Shown here: positions 17,428-26,281 of the stretch, piece by piece | How positions within the stretch are numbered: the first letter of the stretch is position 1 | Layout of the letters: every line of letters starts with the position of its first letter | Assembly: GCF_021228235.1 (NCBI RefSeq) | Contig: NZ_JAJQRG010000002.1 | Coordinates: 248,001 to 312,000, forward strand | Length of the DNA stretch: 64,000 nucleotides | Reading direction: 5' to 3' | From: Pseudophaeobacter flagellatus | GTDB taxonomy: Bacteria; Pseudomonadota; Alphaproteobacteria; Rhodobacterales; Rhodobacteraceae | Notes under the pieces: generated by a model | Seen by the model: the letters and a program-made list of their open reading frames with translations, nothing else | Database searches by the model: none | Told to the model about the DNA's origin: nothing | Translations under genes and position numbers: made by a program

Positions 17428-18300
17428 CTGCAAGGCCTGACCACAGAATTTGACCGGCGATTCTTTCAATCGCTCAAGGGGCAGGGGGTTCATCTCTCTG
17501 CGCCCTTGCCGTTTCAGGGGGGGCGGTCCAACCGGGTGTGGCGCTGTGGAGATCAGGTTGTGAAACTCTACCTGCCGCAACAGGCGAATCCACTTTTTGC
17601 CAATGATGCAAAACGCGAAGTGGCGGCGCTGACGGCGCTGGCAGGCACCGGCATGGTGCCCCGCCTGCAGCGCAGGGGCAGTTTTGAAGGCCAGGACTGG
17701 CTGATTTACGACCATATTACCGGTGTGCCCTGGCAGCGGGATGCGGCGCATGTGGCGCAGCTTCTGGGGCGGTTGCACGATCAACCCGGCTTTTGCGCCT
17801 TGCCGCAAGGGCGCAATGGCAGCGCCGAGCTAGAGGCCCAGACCCTCGCGATTCTGGCGCAGTGCGGCGATGTGACGGTGGCGGCGCAGTTGATCGGACA
17901 GCGCCCCTTTGGTCAGGTGCCGCCGCTGCGGCAGCTGGGGGTGATCCATGGCGATCCGGTGCCAGGCAACCTGCTGACGCATGATGGCACCCTAACGCTG
18001 ATTGACTGGCAATGCCCGCAACAGGGCGACCCCAGCGAAGATCTGGCGCTGTTTCTGTCGCCGGCCATGCAGTTTATCTATCGCGGTGCAGCGCTGTCCG
18101 AGGCTGAAGAAGACAGCTTTCTGAGCGCCTATCCCGATCCGGCAATTGTGGGGCGATATCTATCGTTAAAGCCTTGGTTCCACTGGCGTATGGCGGCCTA
18201 CTGCCTCTGGCGTAGCCACAGCGGAGAGCCGTGCGACAGGCACGCGCTGCAGCTGGAGCTGACGGCGCTGGATCAGTCCAGCATCCCCAAGAGAGCATAG
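17428..18300 (+). CDS. Aminoglycoside/choline kinase-fold phosphotransferase
   Basis: A member of the APH/choline-kinase superfamily, substrate unknown. Visible motifs are the nucleotide-binding region GGRSNRVWRCGDQVVKLY, the catalytic loop HGDPVPGNLL and the metal site LTLIDWQ. The frame is open from 17401. No ATG lies near the start: CTG 17428 has GGAGAG seven bases upstream and would supply the N-terminal lobe, whereas TTG 17506 has no ribosome site and starts almost at the nucleotide loop. The 3' end overlaps the convergent oxidoreductase by 28 bases. It sits between the flagellar and polyamine loci, with no clear tie to either. Confidence 0.78.
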   Translation: MQGLTTEFDRRFFQSLKGQGVHLSAPLPFQGGRSNRVWRCGDQVVKLYLPQQANPLFANDAKREVAALTALAGTGMVPRLQRRGSFEGQDWLIYDHITGVPWQRDAAHVAQLLGRLHDQPGFCALPQGRNGSAELEAQTLAILAQCGDVTVAAQLIGQRPFGQVPPLRQLGVIHGDPVPGNLLTHDGTLTLIDWQCPQQGDPSEDLALFLSPAMQFIYRGAALSEAEEDSFLSAYPDPAIVGRYLSLKPWFHWRMAAYCLWRSHSGEPCDRHALQLELTALDQSSIPKRA

Positions 18301-19592
18301 GCAGGCGGCATCACCACCCGGCGCGCCCGCCCAAAGGGAAAGCGGCCCATTTTCTGCATCAGTGCCGGATAGGGTAGATCGGGGCGCTTGCCCTGCGCGA
18401 GATCTGCCAGAATTCGACCGGCATAGTTGCCCATGGCGACCCCGTTTCCGTGATAGCATAGCCCGGCAAATAATCCCGGCTGCTGCGGCACTGGCCCGAC
18501 AAAGGGCACGAGATTGCGTGACAGGCAGACCATACCCGACCAGTTATGGGTGGTTTCAACGCTGTGCCAGGCTGGGAACAGCCGTTCAAAATCGCGGCGC
18601 AGTTTCTGCCGGATGCCGCGTTCGACACGCGGCGATGACAGCAGGCCGCCGCGCATGCCAAACAGGAACCGCCGATCTGGCATTAGACGGAAATAATGCA
18701 GCATGTTGCGGGTGTCATAGGCCATCTGGTCGCTGAACCAGCCCTGCGCCTGCAGATCCTGGTCCGTCATGGGCCGGGTCACCATGGCGGTGGACTGGGC
18801 TGGCATATACCGGGCTGACAGCCAGTCGGGCAGATCATCGGAAGAATAGCCATTGGTGGCAATGATGACCTGATCGCTGCGCAAGCTGCCCCGTTTCGTG
18901 GTGACGATGTGCTTACTGCCACTGGCCGAAATCTTCAGCGCCGGGCTGTGCTGAAACAGCTGTCCCCCGGCCTTGGTTGCGGCACGGGCCATGCCAAACA
19001 AATATTTGCGCGGGTTGAGGCCAAAACCAACCGGCGTGGTCAGTGCACCATGAAAGGTGCCGTTCAGCCCCTGCTTTGCCAGTTGCGCCTTGCTGAAAAG
19101 CTCTACCTTGCCACCGCCACGGGTGATGTCGTCGGCCTGCTTTTGCAGCTTGGCCCAGGCGCGCGGGCTATGGGCCATCTGGGTTTCGCCCTTGGAATGG
19201 GTATCGGCTTTGATGCCGTGTTTATCCAACAGTCCAGCCACCAGGGCGACGGCCTCTTCTTCTGCCGCTTCATAGAGCGCGGTTTGTGCCGTGCCGTATC
19301 GGCGGCGCATGCTGGCGCTGGATAGTTTTGCCCCGCCCACGCAGCAAAAGCCGCCATTGCGCCCCGAGGCCCCCCAACCGGGGGTCTCGGCCTCAAGCAC
19401 GGCGACGCTGGCGCCGGCCTCGGCCAGATGCAGCGCCGCAGAGAGGCCGGTGAAACCACCGCCTATGACGGTGACATCAACCTGTGCGTCGCCGCTCTGC
19501 TCTGGCCAGAGAGGCGCGGCACAGGTTTCGTCCCACCAGCAATTGTCGCGGGGGCCGGGACCATAGGCATAGTCGGAATAGATGCGTCGCAT
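18273..19592 (-). CDS. FAD-dependent oxidoreductase, gamma-glutamylputrescine oxidase-like
   Basis: A 439-residue DAO-family flavoenzyme. The FAD-binding Rossmann motif VIGGGFTGLSAALHLAEAG is near residue 42, followed by the family block GASGRNGGFC. A C-terminal FAD segment (LFAGLCYHGNGVAMGNYAGR) is near residue 385. Family members such as PuuB oxidise gamma-glutamylputrescine or similar amines to aldehydes. Its start touches the stop of the putrescine permease potI, making it the last gene of the potFGHI operon. This supports a polyamine substrate, though other secondary amines are possible. Confidence 0.87.
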   Translation of the reverse strand: MRRIYSDYAYGPGPRDNCWWDETCAAPLWPEQSGDAQVDVTVIGGGFTGLSAALHLAEAGASVAVLEAETPGWGASGRNGGFCCVGGAKLSSASMRRRYGTAQTALYEAAEEEAVALVAGLLDKHGIKADTHSKGETQMAHSPRAWAKLQKQADDITRGGGKVELFSKAQLAKQGLNGTFHGALTTPVGFGLNPRKYLFGMARAATKAGGQLFQHSPALKISASGSKHIVTTKRGSLRSDQVIIATNGYSSDDLPDWLSARYMPAQSTAMVTRPMTDQDLQAQGWFSDQMAYDTRNMLHYFRLMPDRRFLFGMRGGLLSSPRVERGIRQKLRRDFERLFPAWHSVETTHNWSGMVCLSRNLVPFVGPVPQQPGLFAGLCYHGNGVAMGNYAGRILADLAQGKRPDLPYPALMQKMGRFPFGRARRVVMPPAYALLGMLD

Positions 19593-20407
19593 CAGCTGCG
19601 CACCGCTGCTTGTTCATCACGTTGCTGGCGCACCAGTTGCCGTTTGTTGACTAGAGATGCGGTGATAACGCCGATGGTGACAATCGCAATCATGATGGTC
19701 GACAGGGCGTTGATTTCAGGCGAAACCCCCAGCCGCACTGCGGAATAGATCTTGATTGGCAGGGTGGTGGCCGCCGGTCCCGAGGTAAACGAGGCAATCA
19801 CCAGATCGTCCAGCGACAGGGTGAAGGCCAAGAGCCAGCCGGAAATCACTGCCGGGGCAATGATTGGCAGGGTGACCAGGCGAAAGGCCTGCGCCGCAGA
19901 ACAGCCCAAATCCAGCGCCGCCTCTTCCAACGACCGGTCAAAGGTCATCAGCCGTGAGGAGACTACCACCGAGACATAGCACATGGAAAAGGTGGTATGG
20001 GCCAAGATGATTGTCAGCACCCCCCGATCAAGGCCGATGCCGATGAACAGCAACAAGAGCGACAGGCCAGTGATGACTTCGGGCATCACCAGGGGCGCGT
20101 AGATCATGCCGGAAAACAGCGTCCGCCCCATGAACCGCCCGCCGCGCACCAGCACATAGGCGGCCATGGTGCCCAGAACCGTGGCAATGGTGGAGGACAC
20201 GACCGCGACCTTGATGGTGACCCAGGCCGCGTTGAGAAAGGCCTCGTTCTGCATCAGCTCTCCATACCATTTTGTGGAAAACCCGGCCCAGACGGTGACC
20301 AGCTTGCCGTCATTAAAGCTGAAGATCACAAGAATCAGCATTGGCACATAGAGAAAGGCAAAGCCAAGCGTAAGGGATACGGTATTGAACCAGCTCATGC
20401 GTGTCAT
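19592..20407 (-). CDS. potI: Putrescine-type ABC transporter permease (PotI-like)
   Basis: Inner-membrane permease with six predicted helices. The 271-residue product has the EAA-loop region SLEEAALDLGCSAAQAFRLV that contacts the ATPase. It starts at ATG 20407, overlapping the upstream permease stop (ATGA); a second ATG three codons inside is possible. It forms the channel with the PotH-like subunit. Confidence 0.92.
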   Translation of the reverse strand: MTRMSWFNTVSLTLGFAFLYVPMLILVIFSFNDGKLVTVWAGFSTKWYGELMQNEAFLNAAWVTIKVAVVSSTIATVLGTMAAYVLVRGGRFMGRTLFSGMIYAPLVMPEVITGLSLLLLFIGIGLDRGVLTIILAHTTFSMCYVSVVVSSRLMTFDRSLEEAALDLGCSAAQAFRLVTLPIIAPAVISGWLLAFTLSLDDLVIASFTSGPAATTLPIKIYSAVRLGVSPEINALSTIMIAIVTIGVITASLVNKRQLVRQQRDEQAAVRS

Positions 20408-21285
20408 GTGTCGGCCTCCTGCTGCTTTTGTTGATTGCGCTGGAACAGCACGATGGGAATGATCAAGAGCAGCAAGAGCACCACAGCCACCGCCGAGGCC
20501 ACCGGCCAATCCCGGTTGGAAAAGAACTCTTCCCACAGGACCTTGCCAATCATCAGCGTGTCAGACCCGCCCAAGAGCGAGGGAATGACAAATTCACCAA
20601 TGACAGGGATGAAAACCAGGAAGCAGCCGGCAATGATGCCGTTTTTCGACAGCGGAATGGTCACCAGCCAGAATGCAGTGAGACGCGAGCAGCCCAGATC
20701 TTCGGCGGCTTCGATCAGGGAATCGTCCAACCGCTCCAACGCGGCATAGATCGGCAGAATCATAAAGGGCAGATAGGTGTAGACGATGCCGATATAGACG
20801 GCGGTATTGGTGTTGAGGATGGTCAGCGGCTCTGAAATCACCCCGATCCACAGTAAAAACTGGTTGAGGAATCCTTCGTTCGACAGGATTCCCATCCAAG
20901 CATAGACTCGGATCAGAAAGCTGGTCCAGAAGGGCAGAATCACCAGCATCATCAGGGTGGCGCGCCATTCCTCTGGGGCGCGGGCCATGGCATAGGCAAT
21001 CGGATAGCCCACCAGCAGGGTCATGAAGGTTGAGATGAGGGCGATTTTCAGTGAGCTGAGATAGGCCTTCCAGTAGAGATCATCCTCGCTAAGCCAGATG
21101 AAGTTTTCAAAATCCAGCTTTTCTAGAAAGGCGCCAATGCCAGTGGCCCAGTCAAACTGCGGCGTGTAGGGCGGGATAGAGACCGCATAGTCCGACAGCG
21201 AGATTTTCAACACGATGGCAAAGGGCACCAAGAAGAGGGCCAACAGCCAAAGATAGGGGGCGGCGATCAGGGCAAAGCGGCGCAT
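20404..21285 (-). CDS. potH: Putrescine-type ABC transporter permease (PotH-like)
   Basis: First permease of the system, 293 residues. It has an N-terminal helix (LIAAPYLWLLALFLVPFAIV), a periplasmic loop of moderate size, and the EAA loop DSLIEAAEDLGCSRLTAFWL near residue 200. ATG 21285 overlaps the ATPase gene stop, giving coupled translation. A longer frame upstream reads inside the ATPase gene. Confidence 0.92.
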   Translation of the reverse strand: MRRFALIAAPYLWLLALFLVPFAIVLKISLSDYAVSIPPYTPQFDWATGIGAFLEKLDFENFIWLSEDDLYWKAYLSSLKIALISTFMTLLVGYPIAYAMARAPEEWRATLMMLVILPFWTSFLIRVYAWMGILSNEGFLNQFLLWIGVISEPLTILNTNTAVYIGIVYTYLPFMILPIYAALERLDDSLIEAAEDLGCSRLTAFWLVTIPLSKNGIIAGCFLVFIPVIGEFVIPSLLGGSDTLMIGKVLWEEFFSNRDWPVASAVAVVLLLLLIIPIVLFQRNQQKQQEADT

Positions 21286-22412
21286 CAGTTCGCCAACAAG
21301 ACGCCAGCCGTGGCGGTCCAGGACAGCCAGACAGTGTCTTCCCAAGTAAAGGCTCGGCGCGAGATCCGGCGGGTATTGGCGCTTTGCGCCTTGATTACAA
21401 CGCCCGAGGGCAGTTCCACATGATAGGTCGAGATATTGCCCAGATAGGCAATGTCGAGGATCTTGCCCTGCACCACATTGTCGACGTCGGCGGGTTTTTC
21501 GGCGTTGATGGTCACTTTTTCAGGGCGGATGGCCAGATGGCAGCTCTGCCCGTCAGAAAAGACGGTGGGGGAAATCACATTCAGCGGCGGCTGGCCATCT
21601 TTCCAGGCGACGGAGTAGCTGTCTGGCCCATTGGGGGTTACGGTGCCGTCGATGATATTCACCTCGCCGATAAAGTCGGCGACATAGACTGAATTGGGGT
21701 TTTCGTAGATGCGATCCGGGGTCGAAACCTGGATGATCTTGCCATTGTCCATCACCGCAACGCGGCTGGCAACGGTCATCGCTTCTTCCTGGTCGTGGGT
21801 AACGATGACAAAGGTGGTGCCGGTCTTTTCCTGAATATCCATCAGTTCAAACTGAGTATCCTGGCGCAGCTTTTTGTCTAGCGCGCCAAGCGGTTCGTCC
21901 AGCAGCAGCAATTTGGGGTGTTTGGCCAATGATCGTGCCAGGGCCACCCGCTGGCGCTGACCGCCGGAAATCTGGTGCGGCTTGCGGCGGGCAAATTTTT
22001 CCAGCCGGGTGAGGCGCAGCATTTCGTCAACGCGGGCCTCGATATCAGGCTTTGGCATGCCTTCGCGCTTCAGGCCAAAGGCGATGTTGTCCCAGATCGA
22101 AAGATGCGGGAACAGGGCATAGGATTGAAACATCATATTGGTGGCGCGCTTGTTTGGCGGCACCGGCGCCATGTTTTGCCCTGCGAGAAAGATCGCTCCC
22201 TCGGTTGGGGTGTCAAATCCGGCTAGCATCCGCATCATGGTGGTCTTGCCACAGCCCGAGGGGCCTAGCAGCGCAAAGAACTCTTTTTCATAGATGCCGA
22301 TGGTCAGATCGTCGATTGCCGTGAATGAACCAAAGCGTTTGGTGACATTCTGGAACTCGATCAGAGGCTTGGCCTCGGGATCGTTCCAGGGTTCGAATAC
22401 AGGACTGGTCAA
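21285..22412 (-). CDS. potG: Putrescine-type ABC transporter ATP-binding protein (PotG-like)
   Basis: Energises polyamine import. The 375-residue product has Walker A GPSGCGKTT near residue 50, the ABC signature SGGQRQRVALARS, Walker B LLLLDEPLGALD, and a C-terminal TOBE domain (HLAIRPEKVTI onward). I chose TTG 22412, six bases after GGGGGA, because it gives the normal PotG length. A longer frame to an upstream ATG at 22490 runs into the intergenic hairpin region. Confidence 0.9.
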   Translation of the reverse strand: MTSPVFEPWNDPEAKPLIEFQNVTKRFGSFTAIDDLTIGIYEKEFFALLGPSGCGKTTMMRMLAGFDTPTEGAIFLAGQNMAPVPPNKRATNMMFQSYALFPHLSIWDNIAFGLKREGMPKPDIEARVDEMLRLTRLEKFARRKPHQISGGQRQRVALARSLAKHPKLLLLDEPLGALDKKLRQDTQFELMDIQEKTGTTFVIVTHDQEEAMTVASRVAVMDNGKIIQVSTPDRIYENPNSVYVADFIGEVNIIDGTVTPNGPDSYSVAWKDGQPPLNVISPTVFSDGQSCHLAIRPEKVTINAEKPADVDNVVQGKILDIAYLGNISTYHVELPSGVVIKAQSANTRRISRRAFTWEDTVWLSWTATAGVLLAN

Positions 22413-22492
22413 GCTGTTTCCCCCGCAGATTCTGAATGCGCAGGGCCGAGTGGCGCGCCTGGCTGTCAGAAATGTGATGCTATTTTGCATGG

Positions 22493-22515
22493 GCAGGGCG
22501 CCCTGGGCACCCTGC
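22493..22515 (-). promoter_or_regulatory. Intercistronic hairpin between potF and potG
   Basis: GCAGGG..CCCTGC stem with a G/C-rich loop, 19 bases past the binding-protein stop. No T run follows. Such hairpins commonly raise binding-protein mRNA over the downstream transporter genes by protecting 3' ends or by partial termination. Confidence 0.45.
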
Positions 22516-22534
22516 AGGATCAGTCACCCGAAGA

Positions 22535-23620
22535 TCAGGTGCCCGATTTGATTTTGGTCCAAAGACGGGTCACAATACGCTGCACCTTGGGGGCATATGG
22601 CGTGGTTGTGAACAGGTTCGCCAGTGTTGCGTCATCTGGGTAGATCGCCGGATCGCCAATCACGTCTTCGACCAGGAATTCTTGTGATCCCTTATTGCCG
22701 TTGGCGTAATAGACATAGTTCGACGCAGCCGCCATGTTCTGTGGGTCCATGATGAAGTTCAGGAATACATGTGCCGCATCCGGGTTGGGCGCATCAACCG
22801 GGATGGCCATCTGGTCAAACCACATTTGCGCGCCCTCGACTGCGGCGTGATAAGCGATGGTGACGCCGTTCTCGGCCTCGGCGGCGCGGTCACGGGCCTG
22901 CAGGATGTCGCCAGACCAGCCAACTGCCACGCAGATGTCGCCGTTGGCCAAGGCGTTGATATACTCGGAAGAGTGGAATTTCTGGATATAGGGGCGAATT
23001 GCCATAAAGACGGATTCGGCCTTGGCGATCACGTCCGGGTCATGGCTGTTGGGGTCTTCGCCAATGTATTTCAGTGCGGCGGGGATCATTTCGGCAGGCG
23101 CGTCCAGGAAATGTACGCCGCAGTCGCCCAGTTTTGCCATGTTGTCTGGGTTGAAAACCAGTTCAAGCGAGTTGATGGGAGCGTCCTCGCCCAAGAGCTC
23201 CTGGACCTTGCCAACATTCACTCCGATGCCGGTGGTGCCCCACATGTAGTTGATGGAATAGGCATTGTCCGGGTCGTATTGTTCGGTACGCTCTTCGACC
23301 ACGTTCCACATATTTTTGTGGTTGGGCAGTTTGGACATGTCCAGCTTCTGGAATGCGCCTGCTGTGATCTGGCGCTGCAGGAATGTGCCGCTGGGCACAA
23401 CCACGTCGTAGCCGGATCCACCAGCCAGCATTTTGGTCTCTAGCAATTCATTGCTGTCGAAGACGTCATAGATCAGCTCGATGCCGGTTTCGGTTTCGAA
23501 TTTTTCCAGCAGCGCTTCATCAATATAGTCGGACCAGTTGTAGACGCGCACCTGTTCAGCCATGGCGACAGATCCGAGCAAGGCAAAAGCTGCGGTGGTT
23601 GTCATCATTTTAAGTGTCAT
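22535..23620 (-). CDS. potF: Periplasmic putrescine-binding protein (PotF-like)
   Basis: Captures polyamine in the periplasm for the adjacent permeases. The 361-residue product has a signal peptide with probable cleavage after AMA (residue 21). The mature start VRVYNWSDYIDEALLEKFE is diagnostic of PotF/PotD proteins. Further family blocks are GYDVVVPSGTFLQRQ and YMWGTTGIGVNVGKV. It is the first gene of the potFGHI-oxidase operon and is divergent from the GntR regulator. Confidence 0.93.
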   Translation of the reverse strand: MTLKMMTTTAAFALLGSVAMAEQVRVYNWSDYIDEALLEKFETETGIELIYDVFDSNELLETKMLAGGSGYDVVVPSGTFLQRQITAGAFQKLDMSKLPNHKNMWNVVEERTEQYDPDNAYSINYMWGTTGIGVNVGKVQELLGEDAPINSLELVFNPDNMAKLGDCGVHFLDAPAEMIPAALKYIGEDPNSHDPDVIAKAESVFMAIRPYIQKFHSSEYINALANGDICVAVGWSGDILQARDRAAEAENGVTIAYHAAVEGAQMWFDQMAIPVDAPNPDAAHVFLNFIMDPQNMAAASNYVYYANGNKGSQEFLVEDVIGDPAIYPDDATLANLFTTTPYAPKVQRIVTRLWTKIKSGT

Positions 23621-23665
23621 GATTTTCTCCCTGTGGGTACCGGTGTGAGCCCGGTTGACCTAGAT

Positions 23666-23673
23666 TTGATCAA
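23666..23673. promoter_or_regulatory. Candidate GntR operator (potF/gntR intergenic)
   Basis: Perfect palindrome TTGATCAA inside ATTTGATCAAGTT, 46 bases before potF. The same core ATTTGATCA recurs in the aminotransferase promoter at 24474-24482. Regulator binding is inferred. Confidence 0.4.
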
Positions 23674-23759
23674 GTTTTGCTTCGTTCGGCAATACTGTTT
23701 ATGTTTCCACCAGGCAAATCTTGGTGCAAACTGCCCAAAAATTAGAAGGAAAACCCCAC

Positions 23760-24455
23760 GTGTCGGTGACCAATTCAGCCGTTGAAGCATCCCAGGCAAA
23801 CCCCGTTGAGGGGGCCAAGCTGCCTGCCCATGAAATCGTCTATCAAAAGCTGCGGGCGCAGATCCTTTTTGGCGAATTGGCACCGGGGCAGGCGGTCACA
23901 ATTCAGGGGCTGACAGAGTCGCTCGGGGCGGGCATGACACCCGTTCGAGAAGCGATCCGCCGCCTGACCTCAGATGGCGCGCTGGTGTTCCAGGGCAATC
24001 GGCGCGTGTCGGTTCCCGTGTTGCGAACGCAAGACATTGACGAGCTGGGTTTTGTAAGAAAAACAATAGAATGTGAGCTTGCTCGCCGCGCTGCGCTGCG
24101 TATCAAGCCGGATCAGATTGATCACCTGGAGGCCATTGATGTGGCGCTGGATCAGGCCATTTCCACAGGTGATATCGCTGGCTATCTGGTGCAGAACTAC
24201 AGCTTCCATGCCGCGCTTTATTCTCATGCTGATGCGCCGATCATGGCGGATCTTGCCGATCGTCTCTGGCTGCGCTTCGGCCCCTCGCTGCGGGTGGTCT
24301 GCGGCCGCTTTGGCACCCAGAGCTTTCCCGACCGTCACAAGGACATCATTGTTGCCATGCGTCAGGGCACGCCAGAAAAAGTGGCGCAGGCGATGGAAAA
24401 AGACGTGACACAGGGCATGGATCAGGTGAGTCAGGGGCTGGCAGAGGCAAAGTGA
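23760..24455 (+). CDS. GntR family regulator with FCD domain
   Basis: Transcription factor with an N-terminal winged helix (about residues 20-85: IVYQKLRAQILFGELAPGQ, TPVREAIRRLTSDGAL) and a helical FCD effector domain containing the metal-site histidines (NYSFHAALYSHAD, HKDIIVAM). Start GTG 23760 lies nine bases after AAGGA; an upstream TTG at 23721 would add 13 residues. Position between divergent potF and the downstream aminotransferase indicates control of polyamine use. The effector is probably a polyamine or a breakdown product, which is inference. Confidence 0.88.
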   Translation: MSVTNSAVEASQANPVEGAKLPAHEIVYQKLRAQILFGELAPGQAVTIQGLTESLGAGMTPVREAIRRLTSDGALVFQGNRRVSVPVLRTQDIDELGFVRKTIECELARRAALRIKPDQIDHLEAIDVALDQAISTGDIAGYLVQNYSFHAALYSHADAPIMADLADRLWLRFGPSLRVVCGRFGTQSFPDRHKDIIVAMRQGTPEKVAQAMEKDVTQGMDQVSQGLAEAK

Positions 24456-24460
24456 TTCGA

Positions 24461-24488
24461 TTGACAAAGTGAAATTTGATCATATTCT
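24461..24488 (+). promoter_or_regulatory. Sigma-70-like promoter of the aminotransferase gene
   Basis: TTGACA (24461-24466), a 16-base spacer and TATTCT (24483-24488) lie 33 bases before the start codon. The spacer contains ATTTGATCA, so a bound regulator would block polymerase. Confidence 0.6.
24476..24483. promoter_or_regulatory. Candidate GntR operator in aminotransferase promoter
   Basis: TTGATCAT, sharing the core ATTTGATCA with the element at 23664-23672, located between the -35 and -10 boxes. Its placement suits repression. Confidence 0.4.
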
Positions 24489-24520
24489 GAGCTCAATCTC
24501 TTACAGATGGAGCGAGTCTG

Positions 24521-25915
24521 ATGAACGTGATCACCAACCATATGCCCACGGCTGAATTGCAGGCGCTGGATGCAGCGCACCACATGCACCCCTTTACGGC
24601 CAATGGCGAGCTGGCCGAAAAGGGTAGCCGTATTATCACCCGTGCCACCGGCGTCACCCTGACCGACAGTGACGGCAACGAGATCCTTGATGCCATGGCG
24701 GGGCTGTGGTGTGTGAATATCGGCTATGGTCGCGATGAGCTGGCCGATGTTGCCGCACGTCAGATGCGCGAGCTGCCCTATTACAATACCTTCTTTCAAA
24801 CCAGCCATGTGCCCGCCATCGCGCTGGCCGCGAAGATCGCAGAACTGGCACCGGGTGATCTGAACCATGTGTTCTTTGCTGGGTCCGGATCAGAGGCGAA
24901 TGATACCAACATCCGCATGGTACGGCATTATTGGGCGCTGAAGGGCAAGCCGGAAAAATCCATCATTATCAGCCGCAAGAACGCCTATCATGGCTCCTCT
25001 GTTGGCAGCGGTTCTTTGGGTGGGATGACTGCGATGCACGAGCAGGGCGGCCTGCCGATCCCGGATATTCACCATATCAATCAGCCACATTGGTGGGCTG
25101 AAGGTGGCGACACGCCCGAGGATGATTTTGGTCTGGCTCGTGCACAAGAACTGGAAGCGGCGATTCTGGAGCTGGGCGAAGACCGTGTAGCTGCCTTTAT
25201 CGCAGAGCCGGTGCAGGGTGCCGGGGGCGTCATCGTGCCGCCAGCCACCTACTGGCCTGAAATCCAGCGGATCTGCGACAAATACGAAATCCTGCTGATC
25301 GCGGACGAGGTCATCTGCGGCTTTGGTCGGACCGGCAATTGGTTTGGCTCGCAGACCGTGGGCATGCGCCCTGACATTATGACCATCGCCAAAGGGCTGT
25401 CCTCTGGCTATGCGCCGATTGGCGGCTCTATCGTGTCGGACGAGGTTGCCGCCGTGATTGGCAGCGGCGAATTCAACCACGGCTATACCTATTCGGGCCA
25501 TCCCGTGGCCGCAGCGGTGGCGCTGGAAAACCTGCGCATTCTGGAAGAGGAAGACGTTGTTGGCCATGTCCAGAACACAGCGGGCCCCTACCTGAAAGAG
25601 AAGTGGGAAGCGCTGGCGGATCATCCTCTGGTCGGAGAAGCCCGGATTGTTGGCATGATGGGGTCCATCGCGCTGACCCCCAATAAGGAAACCCGCGCCG
25701 CCTTTGCTTCAGAGGGGGTAACCGTTGGTTATATCTGTCGCGAGCGCTGCTTTGCCAATAATCTCATCATGCGCCACGTCGGGGATCGGATGATCATTTC
25801 TCCGCCTCTGGTCATCACGACAGATGAAATTGATGTGCTGATAGAGCGGGCACGGCGCTCTTTGGATGAATGTTATGCGATCCTGCAGGAAAAAGATCTG
25901 CTGCACAGCGCATAA
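24521..25915 (+). CDS. Class III aminotransferase, putrescine/omega-amine-pyruvate type
   Basis: PLP enzyme transferring a terminal amino group, probably from putrescine or a related amine, to pyruvate. The 464-residue product has the family blocks HPFTANGELAEKGSRIITRA, FFAGSGSEANDTNIRM and ADEVICGFGRTGNWFG, with the PLP lysine in TIAKGLSSGYAP at residue 291. It resembles SpuC-type putrescine-pyruvate and broad omega-transaminases. It lies between the GntR regulator and the second polyamine transporter, and has its own promoter and terminator. Confidence 0.9.
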   Translation: MNVITNHMPTAELQALDAAHHMHPFTANGELAEKGSRIITRATGVTLTDSDGNEILDAMAGLWCVNIGYGRDELADVAARQMRELPYYNTFFQTSHVPAIALAAKIAELAPGDLNHVFFAGSGSEANDTNIRMVRHYWALKGKPEKSIIISRKNAYHGSSVGSGSLGGMTAMHEQGGLPIPDIHHINQPHWWAEGGDTPEDDFGLARAQELEAAILELGEDRVAAFIAEPVQGAGGVIVPPATYWPEIQRICDKYEILLIADEVICGFGRTGNWFGSQTVGMRPDIMTIAKGLSSGYAPIGGSIVSDEVAAVIGSGEFNHGYTYSGHPVAAAVALENLRILEEEDVVGHVQNTAGPYLKEKWEALADHPLVGEARIVGMMGSIALTPNKETRAAFASEGVTVGYICRERCFANNLIMRHVGDRMIISPPLVITTDEIDVLIERARRSLDECYAILQEKDLLHSA

Positions 25916-26281
25916 GGTATAGGCGAAACGCAGGTCCGGTTTCTTGGTCTTTGGGTGATTTTCCACTGACCAGGCCTATCCTGCTTATTAAACCTGCGTG
26001 GAATTTTTGGCCCTGCATAGTATTTGTGCAGGGCCTTTTTGTGGTTGTGGGCTGGGGCCGTATTTCGCACGGAAAGGCCTGTGGGATAGGCCTGATGCGT
26101 AAACTATGTCGCAAATTTTACACTAGATGCCGCAATGGGTTCAATTCCAAGGAAGTATGAGCCTAAGCTAACGATAGTTTTGTAAATAAACGATACGGTT
26201 GCATACCCTGCCAAGGTTATGCTTACATCGCGACACAAGCGCAGAACCAATCTGCCGACTAATAAAAACGGGGAGCCTGCT
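25916..26281. other. Intergenic region, aminotransferase to second transporter
   Basis: 366 bases without a gene. It holds the aminotransferase terminator (26009-26040), a short repeat AGGCCT..AGGCCT around 26075-26093, and presumably the promoter of the following ABC operon. TTGTAA at about 26179 is a possible -35 element, but no convincing -10 follows. Confidence 0.5.
26009..26040 (+). terminator. Terminator after the aminotransferase
   Basis: GGCCCTGCA / TGCAGGGCC stem of nine perfect pairs with a nine-base loop, followed by five T residues. Confidence 0.88.
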
